Shown here one piece after another: positions 27,160 to 37,115 of a stretch of DNA of 64,000 nt. The DNA is from Gloeophyllum trabeum ATCC 11539 (lineage: Eukaryota; Basidiomycota; Agaricomycetes; Gloeophyllales; Gloeophyllaceae): contig NW_006920424.1 of assembly GCF_000344685.1 (NCBI RefSeq), positions 302,543 through 366,542 on the forward strand, read 5' to 3'. A model generated the notes under the pieces. That model made no database searches. It saw only the letters and a list, made by a program, of their open reading frames with translations, and was not told the DNA's origin. The translations under genes and the position numbers were made by a program. Each line of letters starts with the position of its first letter. Position 1 is the first letter of the stretch.

Positions 27160-28317
27160 ATGTCTCACCAAGCCCCACATCCCGATCCAGACGACTTCTA
27201 CAAACCGTACGCCGCAGCATGTTTCAACTATATGTCCCGAACCTTCCAGTGCTCCGCCACAATCTATTCAGAGACCAGTAGAAAAATACTGGTGTTCCAG
27301 GACTTCATCCTACACATCCTCCGCCGCGGTCGACTTCCACCGGACGTCGCCTGCACCGCGCTCTTTCTCCTCCACCGCCTGAAACTCAAGTACCCTGCCG
27401 CCGTATCCCCGCGGGACGGCTCACCCGTATTCGTCGCCGCGTTGATCCTCGCACACAAGGCGCTGCAGGACGAGTCGTACGGAGTTTCCTCCTGGGCCAC
27501 GATGACGCAGGGTATCATGGCGATCCGCAATATCAACCAGTACGAGCGCGAGCTCCTCGCGCACTTGGAGTTCGAGACGCATATTAGGCCGAAGGAGCTG
27601 AAGGGCTTTGCGCGGTTCAAACAAGAGATTGATTGGCCGGATCAAGAACCGCTCAGTCCTAGTACTACTGTGGCGGAGGCCTCTGACTCCGATGAACGAC
27701 CGACCTCGGTGCTGGAAGTCGCTAAGGAGGCCTATGAAGCGCAGCCCTTCATCCCTCCAAACCCTTTGGATGAGGTGGAAAGTATTCCAGGCCCCGGGTC
27801 TTCTCGCTTGTATCTCATCTCTACCCCTCAAGCTTCAAGTATCTCGCTCGATAGCGGAGGCGCCAAAGCAGGACCTCGTTCGACGTTGCCACACGCTGGT
27901 AGACCTCCAGTCCAGCGCATGCACACTGACCCGCCCGCCCTCGAAGAATCCCGGCTCGCTCGAGCCACATCAAACCCGTCGCTCGCCTCTGCTATGACTT
28001 TTTCACCGACTTTCTTTGCGCGGCTCAGTGAGCACCACGCTCGGGTGACTAGGAGCGCCGGACAGTCCCCGCAGGATCCCACTCGACGGCCTCTCGCCCA
28101 TGGCGGTCACTCTAGTCTCGGAAATATGAACGGTAGTATACGCCGTCCGACCTATGGCGAACGCGCTATGACCTGGTCTGCGCCCAACGGAACACCTGCT
28201 ACGGTTCTTCCAAGCTTGGGTAATGAGGAAGTTGCGGATCAGCTGATCGTGGAGTCTAGGAAGGACGAGGAGGATAGCGATGTAATCAGGGCCTACGGTG
28301 CTCCTACGAGGTGGTGA
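27160..28317 (+). CDS. Cyclin-box protein, PHO80/PCL-like (dispersed fourth copy)
   Basis: A single-exon frame of 385 residues from ATG 27160 to TGA 28315-28317. The cyclin box occupies about residues 10-160: 'FYKPYAAACFNYMSRTF', 'FQDFILHILRRGRLPPDVAC', 'ALFLLHRLKLKYP', 'VFVAALILAHKALQDE', 'NQYERELLAHLEFET' and 'FKQEIDWP'. The remaining ~220 residues are Ser/Pro-rich and probably disordered. It is the most conserved-looking of the four paralogues, so it may be the ancestral gene from which the 12-16 kb cluster arose. The expected partner is a PHO85/CDK5-type kinase acting in nutrient or polarity signalling. The paralogy can be seen in the sequence; the kinase role is family knowledge. Confidence 0.87.
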   Translation: MSHQAPHPDPDDFYKPYAAACFNYMSRTFQCSATIYSETSRKILVFQDFILHILRRGRLPPDVACTALFLLHRLKLKYPAAVSPRDGSPVFVAALILAHKALQDESYGVSSWATMTQGIMAIRNINQYERELLAHLEFETHIRPKELKGFARFKQEIDWPDQEPLSPSTTVAEASDSDERPTSVLEVAKEAYEAQPFIPPNPLDEVESIPGPGSSRLYLISTPQASSISLDSGGAKAGPRSTLPHAGRPPVQRMHTDPPALEESRLARATSNPSLASAMTFSPTFFARLSEHHARVTRSAGQSPQDPTRRPLAHGGHSSLGNMNGSIRRPTYGERAMTWSAPNGTPATVLPSLGNEEVADQLIVESRKDEEDSDVIRAYGAPTRW

Positions 28318-28832
28318 ACTTATGTGAAGACTGCTGTATGATATGTTGTACACTAACTTGTTTATAAGGCTTAACTTATGAATCATCGATCTCATGTGGT
28401 AGTCACCATGTAGCATGCAGGACTCCTTGGCATATGAAACGTTCCATCACTATATCTGAGTCGAGGAGTCGCAGTCTGTAGGATACAGGCATGGTGATCC
28501 CCGTCTACCTGACAAAGCTCGAAACCTCGACCAAGATGCACTACCGGTCCCCGGAAGTTGCGCCAATTAAATTTCAGCCGTGCTGTTGTGTGGTACAAAT
28601 CTATGGATTCACTAGCCTACATAGTTTGATACATTATATCAAGCAACATGTATTCCGGTGGGGATCTGTTGGTACTACACAAAATCGAAAGCGCCTTTCC
28701 CCAAGACACGAACGAATACCCAGGCTCGCAATCACGCGCGACGGATAGCATGAAAACCATGAGAGAGTGAGGGAAACCTTCGGCGCAGAACTGTCGGGCA
28801 CGAGTCGGTTGTACGGCCTATGTTCAGAGTGC

Positions 28833-30347
28833 TCAGCCAGGCCTTCCAGACGGTTGATCGGAGCTATCCGCAAACTCGAGCAACTGCTCGTATTCACTCT
28901 GAGATAGGTCCTTCGATACGCACGAGCCCGTCGAGGAATCTTCACTTGCCCACGAACAAGAACTTGATGTGGAAGGAGACGATGGGGTCGAAGACGGCTC
29001 GTAAGACTCATCGTCCCAGTCAGAGAAGAAGTCTGTGTCTCCGATATGGTCCACTAGCAGTTCATAGCCGGACGGCCCCGGTGGATAATGCGAAGGCACC
29101 TCTTCGAATAATCCTTCAGCTCTGTCCCAGACGGTAGCGCCCGGGAGATGCACTCTCACTCTATCCTCAGTGTGACGGGAGGGAGGGAGCGCATCTATCA
29201 GGTTCGGGATGTTCTGCAGTGGGCAGTCGAGGAGCCGGAAACGTTGAAGCGCAGGAAACAAGTGTCCCCGGTACGACCAGACCCATGTTCGTGCCTCTCG
29301 CGTGCACTGACGGGAACGACACCAGACATCCAAGAACAGCAGATGAGAGTGACGACGGGGAAGCGGAGAGTAGTCATTGACAACAAGATGTTCCAGCACT
29401 GGACACGCCTCGATTATCGCATTCACATCAACTTTCAAGCGACCACCGATGCAGAGGAACTTCAGATTTGGCCCTCTCGGGATACATATGGCTCCTATGC
29501 TTGACGAGTCGGCGACGCAGACAGCAGCGATGATGGTCATGCTAGTCAGTACAGGTGTAGCGATATGTTTGATATATGCTCCGGGGCCAGTGCATTCCAA
29601 CCGCATACAAAAGTTGGCCAAGTGAGGAAGAACCACATCCCGTCCTTCGAAGTCCTTTGGCACACTCGAGTCCTTTTCGATGTCACCTATATGCATGCTG
29701 AGCGACCGGAGTTGTGGCATGCAACGTAGCAAGTCGAGGACACTCGTTGAGTACAGCACACAGTCGCCCAAGGACAGGTCGGCGATTGTCGACAGCTTTT
29801 GATGGAGAATGTAAGTCCAGTTATGCTCGACCGTTTGGTAGAGGCTTGGCATGTAGCAGAGTGTGGTCAGACGGGGGCACATACCCAAAATAACTCTTGA
29901 GGTGGCTTCCAGTGCGCTAAGGTGCTTATCGCTGATGGCACATTCTATACACAGACTCTTCACCATCCCGGGAAAGTCAAAGGCACCTTGTGTCCGTAGC
30001 GTCCGCAGAAACAGAGGCACCTGAGCAATCCTTCGTAGAGAAACGTTCGTGTACAGCAAAGGAGTGGCGACCTCCCTCCAGGCCTTACAGACTAGAATCA
30101 CTGATTTCTTGTCGCGGATCATCTGGCACCACGGTGAATTGGAACCGCAAGCGATGGAAGAGTCAAGGAGGCGGACCTCGGGGAAGGTGTACAAAAAGAT
30201 AGTTGCGATGATTTCGGGGATTCGAAGAGTAGAATGGCTGGAATGATTTACTGAGATTAACGGTCGCTGCTAATCGACAGGTGTCAGCTTCAGGAACAAT
30301 ATTACAACAACGTACACTACATGTACCTCAATATCGCAAGACATCAT
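28833..30347 (-). CDS. F-box/LRR-like protein
   Basis: Two exons. A 21-nt first exon (30347-30327, MMSCDIE) joins in phase, across an intron at 30326-30267 (GTACAT...TTAGCAG), to 30266-28833, giving 484 residues. The second exon begins with an F-box-like stretch, 'LRIPEIIATIFLYTFPE', then 'DKKSVILVCKAWREVATPLLY' (the F-box Trp). Degenerate leucine-rich repeats follow, containing 'ACPVLEHLVV' and 'IPNLIDALPPS', then an acidic Ser-rich tail. It would act as a substrate receptor of an SCF ubiquitin ligase, by family analogy. It is a paralogue of the genes at 1-541 and 35.4 kb. The first exon is an inference from splice signals; without it, the frame alone would start inside the F-box. Confidence 0.78.
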
Positions 30348-30738
30348 TTCTTTATCGGGCCTTCGGGATTTGATCGTACATGGATCAAGTATGGCCGCAA
30401 TGTTCTCTGGCGTAGTGCCACCCCGTGGTGACGCCACAACTTGAAGTTCAATTGAGTACTTGCGTACTTCTTTCCTTCCTGAGCCACAACGGGAGCTGCA
30501 CGGTTCATATACCTGTTGAATATATCAATCCAACACTTAGTTTGGGGTTCGAGGTTTACCAGTGGTGTTCGAGTATTGACAGACGCAATTGTGGGCAAGC
30601 TGGGTGGCGAGAGGCCAGTGCCAGTGGCCACATTAAGCTCGGCATATGCCGGCGACCTTTCACACCACTAGCCGTCGAGTTCTGTCTCAGATCTCAGTGT
30701 CTGCAAGCCGCAAGCTGCTTACTGCTTCTGCTTACAGT

Positions 30739-31124
30739 ATGAAAGCCATCAAAGGTAAAACTCTTCTGCAAATATGGCTACAAGATGCTGACACCTCATT
30801 TCGATGTCCAGGCGTCCTTCTGACATGGTACAGGCTACAACAGTATACTTAGCAGAGACCCGACTCATCATTCCGCAGTGACTCCGCCGTCAAACAGATC
30901 CTGCTCTCTCTCAACGAGAAGGAGGGCAACAGCTTCATCATCGAGGACCTGGACGACCACCACCTCGTCATCAAGGCCGACGAGGAGTACCGGGTGCGTA
31001 GGGAGCTCGAGGCCGAGGTGGGTTCTGAAGATCCTCTTCCGCCTTTTCGGACTGAGAGGCCATCCCGACTTGCTATCGCCGGCCATTTTAGCTGGAGAAG
31101 AATACGTACAGCTTGGAGGGGTGA
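30739..31124 (+). CDS. TFB5: TFIIH subunit TFB5 (TTDA/GTF2H5 homologue)
   Basis: A 67-residue protein encoded by four exons: 30739-30754, 30812-30827, 30879-31017 and 31092-31124. No single frame shows it, because the first two exons are only 16 nt each. The joined product starts 'MKAIKGVLLTCDSAVKQILL', continues with 'FIIEDLDDHHLVI', and ends 'RRELEAELEKNTYSLEG'. This is the family pattern: VKAIKGVL(L)xCDPxxKQxLL, then DLDxxHLxI, then a C-terminal 'ELexN' helix. TFB5 is the smallest subunit of the general transcription and DNA-repair factor TFIIH. It dimerises with TFB2/p52, stabilises the complex and supports nucleotide excision repair in the nucleus. The normal family length is ~65-75 residues. 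Confidence 0.9.
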
Positions 31125-32657
31125 TCTCGAGGTGTGTAGGCGGTGGAGTCTGGGGCTGTGGGAATTATTTCTCCTATACATGCACAACGTACAGGCACCT
31201 TCTCGATTATGTGTGTCGGTAACATACCGACAGGCGGGATCGTGACGGTTTCTGCGCGTGGTGCATGGACTCCACAGGATCCAGCATGCGTGCAAGGCAC
31301 GGGGAAGTCCACAGTGTGGCACCTGACGTTACATGGAGAAGTAGCGACACTGTGACTTTGGGGTCATCGTGCATTATGTATATGTCTCTCTGTTGGGGAT
31401 TCTATGAGATTTCCAATGTCGTATCATCCCTTTAGGCTCGCCATAGATTGTGCGACAGGTCGATGGTAGTGTGGTTCTTGTACCATTGGATGGTCATAGC
31501 GCATATACCGACGTTTTGTACATCCTTTGCTGTAAGTCTATCCGCATTAATATTCCGCGCTTACCACAGACTCATGGAAGGGAAGGAGGCAGGTAGCAAC
31601 CTGCGTGTAGCAAGACACCTTTCGGGAGACGTGCCGCGACCGCGGTCCGTGGCTGTAAAATGAGCCCCATCTTCTGCCATCTAGCTCGTCCGGTCGTGAC
31701 ACGTGGATCTATGCCCCAGCGGTCTTGCCGCTTTTCAGGAGCAGAGATGCTCACCTAGATCACGTTGAGACTCGTGCGTGCTGCGACTTCCTTCACGCTA
31801 CCCCAAGGCACGGACGATCCTCGCATACTCAGAGATAGCGCTTGGTGGATCTCGAACGCGGTGGAAATCGAGCGAAGACTCGTACGTGCGTTGCCAGTGA
31901 TATCCGGGAATGCCCATTTGAGCGTCAGACCTCTTCTTGTTGTTTGTTCCAGGACTGTGGATGGGGTACCTGGCAATAATGGCAATATTTCAAAGGTCGA
32001 GTGCGATCACTGCTTCGCTGTACCTTGCATCTCGCCTCGGGCCCGAGTACAGCAGATCGATCAACGGCGCTCTCATTGATGTGCGCGGTCTTGAGCTGGG
32101 CCATAGTTGAAGGTGTGTGCTCATGCTGTGCTGTTTCCTGGCGGAGGGAAATTGAATAAATTCCTCCGCAAAATATGCTGTTGACGACGGAAGATAATAA
32201 CACAGTCCTTAAACCGACCACTGTTATTTGGTTGGCAGCCTCTGTGGATGCCCCCCGCTCAAAGTATCGAATGGACGCTTGTGATTGGCCGGAGAGTCCC
32301 GGAAGACGGGCATGAAGAAGCATCTTCTCCGGCGATAAGATACAGGCGAGCCCCGAATATCTGATTAGATGACGCCAAACGGTCGATTAGGCGTTGCCCG
32401 ATCAATCTAATCAGATAAACCTTGTGGTGATGCTGTCTCCGTCGCTGCGTGCTTCTGCCATTTCTGCTGCTATTCGAATTTCCGTGGCCTGACTCTGAGT
32501 AGATCGGCCATTCTGGCCGCAGCGCTCGCCTGCATGCCAAGCCATGTCCTCCGACCTCAGCACTTGCCCGATGATTTTTAGGACGCGTGCAAGCCAAGTG
32601 TAGACTTCGAGGCGTCTCCTTCGTCCCGAGCGACCCCCGAGAGCTTGACCCACCGCC
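31125..32657. other. Intergenic region upstream of the first ferric reductase
   Basis: No gene is supported between the TFB5 stop and the ferric-reductase start. The only structured signals noticed are GATA-type sites clustered at 32334-32418. Confidence 0.5.
32359..32418. promoter_or_regulatory. Putative iron-responsive GATA-factor sites upstream of ferric reductase 1
   Basis: ATCAGATAA at 32410-32418 matches the ATC(A/T)GATAA core of fungal siderophore/iron GATA repressors (Urbs1/SRE/Fep1 type) exactly. ATCTGATTA at 32359-32367 is a one-base variant. A further GATAAGA is at 32334. The sites lie 240-325 bp before the ATG. The binding factor is inferred. Confidence 0.55.
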
Positions 32658-35241
32658 ATGTCAACTGTGGAAGAGCGAGAGGAAAGGCAAATTCTGATTA
32701 ATGACCTTTATCCCATCCAGACGTGGTACGCTTGGGCCGCCGTCATCGGTCTCGCGACCCTCGTCAACGTCCTCTCGCGGCTCATCTCTCTCGTGAACCG
32801 CTACGCCTCCTCGAAGACCAAAAATGCCGGAACGGGAAGGCCTGCATTATGGCGGGTACCCCTTGCGCTCGCCAACGCCTGGCGTGTAGTCGCATATCGG
32901 TCGACAGTCAATTTTGGATGGGGATACACCATGAACGTCCTCGAGTTCTTCCTGACAGTCTCGTATCTCTCCGCCATTTTAGCTTGGGCTTTCGCGCACT
33001 GTATGTCTCTCCCAATTTTTTTCTAACGGCGTGTCTCACATTCCTTGTCCAGCTTCTCCTGCCGACTTTGAGGGTGTGGAATATGCCGCCGACTTCATGG
33101 CTAACCGCATGGGGACCATCGCTACCGCGCAGTTCCCGCTGGTCACCGTCCTCGGGACAAAGAACAACATCATATCCTGTGGGTTTCAGTTTTATCACAA
33201 TTCCTGGTCTCATATCGGATATCTCATGCTCATTATGGTGCCCAGTCCTCACCGGAGTCGGGCATGACAAGGTATGTCTCCTGGTCAAGTGCAACTACCG
33301 TGAAATATGATTCTCACAACCCATTGTAGCTCAACTACCTCCATCGTATGACCGCCCGAGTAGCATTCCTCATGCTCTGGATGCACGCTGGTAGATGGGT
33401 AAGTCACTGTGCTACTATCAACAAGAAAACTACTCACGATACGCCCTGCTTTCAGATGCCACCCTCGTACGTTAAGCCCTGTTATTGACCGTAGATGGAC
33501 TGACTGACATACTCATATTTCTGCTTGAACGCCAGGCTACTTCCCTCGATATGGTACGAGACCGTCTGGGTGCGCACGGGCGTGCTCGGCCTCGTCGCCT
33601 TCACGATCCTCACGTTCACCTCCATCCGCCCCGCGCGGGAGAAGGCGTATGAGTGGTTCCTGTGGGGCCACTTTGCCCTTGTCTTGTGCGTCCCTTTCTC
33701 TCTCTGCGGACGTGCAGGCACTCAGTCCATTCCCGACCATGTAGTATCTTCCTCGTTGGCGGGTACTTCCACACCAAGCGATGCCTGTAAGGCCCCTGTC
33801 CCCTTCCTCCCACAAGTCTTCTCACGCTTCTGGTTAGTTACGATCCCTGGATTATCGCATGCTTCGCCATCTGGGCTTTCGATCGGCTCGTCCGCGTCCT
33901 CCGCGTCTCCTACTTCTCCCTCGCCTCGCGCTTCTCCAAGTCCCATCCCCCCTCTGCCCCCTCCTCCGCCACGTCCTTCGAGACCCGCGCGACGGTCGAG
34001 CTCCTGACCCCGCACCACGTCTCCCTGCGCCTGCAGCGCCCGCGCGGGTTCCACTGGGCGCCGGGGCAGACCGCGTACCTCATGGCGCCGGGCGTGAGCG
34101 TCCTCCCGTGGGAGGCGCACCCGTTCACCATCGGCTCCGTCGACGAGTCGCGCTACGCCGATTCTGATGCCCGGGCGGTCGAGGAAGAGGGGGATGCGAG
34201 CAGCATGGAGAAGAAGGGGCATGGCGATGGGGAGGAGAAGGGGGCAGCGGACGAGCTAGTGTTTATCATTGGGCTGATGCAGGGGTTTACGGGGCGCCTG
34301 GGGAAGAGGGTGCTTGGTGGGGAGAGTAGGAGGCATGTTACGGCGCTGACTGAGGGCCCGTATGGGGATGGGGAGGATGTGATTGGGTATGATACGGTCG
34401 TGCTTGTTGCTGGTGGGTACTTGCGGGTCTGGTTATGGGTCTGATCCTGATCTCCCGTGTTTCATTCGTAGGTGGGACGGGCGTTGCCTGGACCTTACCG
34501 CTGCTCGTTGACACAATTAGGTGAGAACTTTCCTTGATTGGCATGTCCCCGACAGGACGACTGACATGAGCCTGGACTTAGGCGGGGGAATTCAAAGTCA
34601 CGACAGTGCCACAGACTCGTATTCATATGGGCAATCAAGGAACAAGGTAGGTCCAGCATCACCCAGCGGGACAATCCTAATTACATACCACCCCTTGTAG
34701 ACCACGTCTCATGGATCGCCGACCCGCTCACCCGGCTCCTCCCTCAGATCCGCGCGCTCACCGACATGGACGTCTCCATCCGGCTGTTCATCACGCGCAA
34801 CCGCAACTTCTCCACGCCAAACGTCGACGTCGCCGGGCTCGAACAAAATGCGGGGGCATCGCCGTCCGCGACGCCTGACACGATGGACGCGAAGTCGCTG
34901 GAGGAGGGCGGGCCGTGCCAGGACGTCGACGCCGTGCTACGCGCGCCGTGCGTGCAGGTTTCGAGCGGCAGGCCGGAGGTTGCGGGGCTTGTGGGGGCGG
35001 AGATCGATGGGTGCCGGGAGAGACGCGGGAAGAATGTCTTTGTCGGAGGTGGGTTTCTCATTGTCTTTTCGAAGAATATCGACGCTGATGTATGATGGTG
35101 TCGTTCATAGTCTGTGGCTCGGCGTCTCTAGCGGAGGCTGTTCGCGTTGGCGCACGGGTGAACCCCCTCTGGGGCCCGAACAGCGTCCTCAGAGGAGGGC
35201 CTAATGTTGTATTGAAAGTCGAGAGCTTCGGCTACGCTTAA
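32658..35241 (+). CDS. Ferric/cupric reductase transmembrane component (FRE family), copy 1
   Basis: About nine exons; the first is 32658-33001 and the last ends with TAA at 35239-35241. Six or seven membrane helices carry two bis-histidine heme pairs: 'LHRMTARVAFLMLWMHAG' and 'WGHFALVLIFLVGGYFHTKR'. They are followed by the FAD domain ('WAPGQTAYL', 'EAHPFTIGSVD') and the NADPH domain ('VVLVAGGTGVAWTLPLL', 'VCGSASLAEAVRV'). The plasma-membrane enzyme passes electrons from cytosolic NADPH through FAD and two hemes to extracellular ferric or cupric ions for high-affinity uptake. An acidic insert lies between the FAD and NADPH parts. It shares exon pattern and motifs with the gene at 40.6 kb, so the two are duplicates. 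Intron sites in the C-terminal half are approximate. Confidence 0.9.
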
Positions 35242-35424
35242 AAGACTGTATCACGAAACATAGATGTGTATTAAACTGGTAATAGATACGCCGCTGATGT
35301 CTGCAGGATTTAATGGAACACGAAAGAGCAGCGAATTTGAACCTGATAGGCCAGACAGGTCGTACTTCATGTTGGGTTGTGGTGCGGTACCCCTTGGGTT
35401 TCGAAATGTTCTGATGTTGTTGTG

Positions 35425-37115
35425 TCAGGGACCGTCAGAGTCAGCGTCTACTTCGCCTTGACTCTCCCGCCTAGGCAGCGACTGAAGCTCGTTGAAGATG
35501 GACAATATCTCCTCTGCATCCAGATACTCTGCTTCCGGTTCATGACTACCACCTGACCCTGTCAACGAATACGATGTCACGGATGAGGGACTACCGGATG
35601 GCTCGTACGTGCTGTCTTCCAGATCATCCGAGTACTCGCTAGCATTTTGTCCGAGACCTTCGAGAACTTGCGGGAGTAGTGCCTCGAGGTCACCGGAAGT
35701 TGAAAGGCCATATTCGGCCACGGTCTGTTCGGCAATGACGAGATTAGGGGTGTCCCATATGACCATGTCTAGCAAGCGAAGTCTCAGATTTCCCTCAGCA
35801 TCTCCGAGCCTGGGAGGCAAGGCGTCCAAGAGGCCGGGAATATGGTAGAGTGCAAAATCCAGGACCCTTGCGCTCTGCAGATTGGGGTATGAGGCGCGCA
35901 AGTAACTGACGTCGAGTCGGCCTAGCCAAAGTTCACGAAACCAGTAGTCGAGGTCAGGCCCACTTCCGACGAGACCAATGGTGCCATTGCATATGTCGAG
36001 AAATCTCAGGGTAGGATGGCTGCCTGTGAGGCTTGCTCGACCGGACAGCACGAAATGCTCCAGCATGGGGCAGTGCTGGATGAGTTCCGCGATGCTCATA
36101 TTCATTATGCACATTTCCAATGCCAAATACTGCAGTGATCGGCCTTTGTTAGCCACAATATCGCAGAGCTCTGTGAACAGAGTGCCTGTCTGATACATGT
36201 TGGGCTTGGAGAGGGTCAGCGAGAGGCGAGTCAAAGATGGAGTGGATAACCGATGGATAATCTGCAAACGGAAGGGCCGCTCCAGACTCAAGGAAAGAGT
36301 GTGCAAGTTAGGCAGCTCGATTTCCGGTATATTGTGTGAGTCGTCGGAAGTGGGAAAGTCCCCCTCACCAACGTACAAGGAGAGCTCGCTGAGGAGGGGC
36401 ATTCGGCCCAAGCATTGGAACACAGAAATCGACGCAGGAACGTGCCGGCCAAGAGCAAGGGAAGTAATGGACGAGGGTAAATGTTGGTCGATGCCAATAG
36501 TCTCGGGCGAGTCATAGAAGTCATCGGTGTGGGCTCCCAGGAATGGCGAGTAAGTGAACCCTTTGACTTCGGAACACATCGCCAGTATGTCCACGGCTGA
36601 AGATTGGACCGCGTTCTTGCATGCATCAGGGACTGAGCAAACTATTGCGACAGACTTTACGATTTTCTTGAGATCATAGAGGCTCGAGCCTTTGAGCGTC
36701 CTGAGAAAAGCGACCAGCTGGCCGACGCTCCTCAGAGATACATGCTCGTACACAAGCGGCACGCAGACGTCTCTCCAGGAACTGCAAACTAGCATCGCAG
36801 ATTTCTTGTCCCGTAGGGTTCGGCACCAGGGAGAGTTTGGGCCCTGCTCCAGTGCTGGGTCAAGTAAGTAATGAGGAGGGAACGTGCGGTCGAAAATCGC
36901 CTGGATGAGCTCCACAGGTAAGTCTGAAGAGCCTGCCCTATGAACTCTCTGCGAGAAGCGGGAAAGCCTGTGTTACATGGGCTTCGTGAGGACGCTTTAA
37001 TAGTACTCACGTCCGGATAACCAGCGTGTGGGGAATGGTGCCCTGCTTGAGTGGGTTCGTTCATCCCATTCCTATCACCTGCAGAATTGTACGCGCCCTC
37101 AGCCTGAGGAGACAT
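35425..37115 (-). CDS. F-box/LRR-like protein
   Basis: Exon 1 (37115-37011, MSPQAEGAYN...) joins in phase, via an intron at 37010-36949 (GTGAGT...CTTCTCGCAG), to 36948-35425, giving 542 residues. The F-box follows the junction: 'DLPVELIQAIFDRTFPP', then 'RDKKSAMLVCSSWRDVCVPLVY'. Leucine-rich stretches follow, then the family blocks 'HCPMLEHFVLS', 'HPTLRFLDICNG' and 'IPGLLDALPP', and an acidic Ser-rich C-terminus. The closest relatives in the window are the genes at 28.8-30.3 kb and 1-541. The predicted role is an SCF adaptor; the substrate is unknown. Confidence 0.82.
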
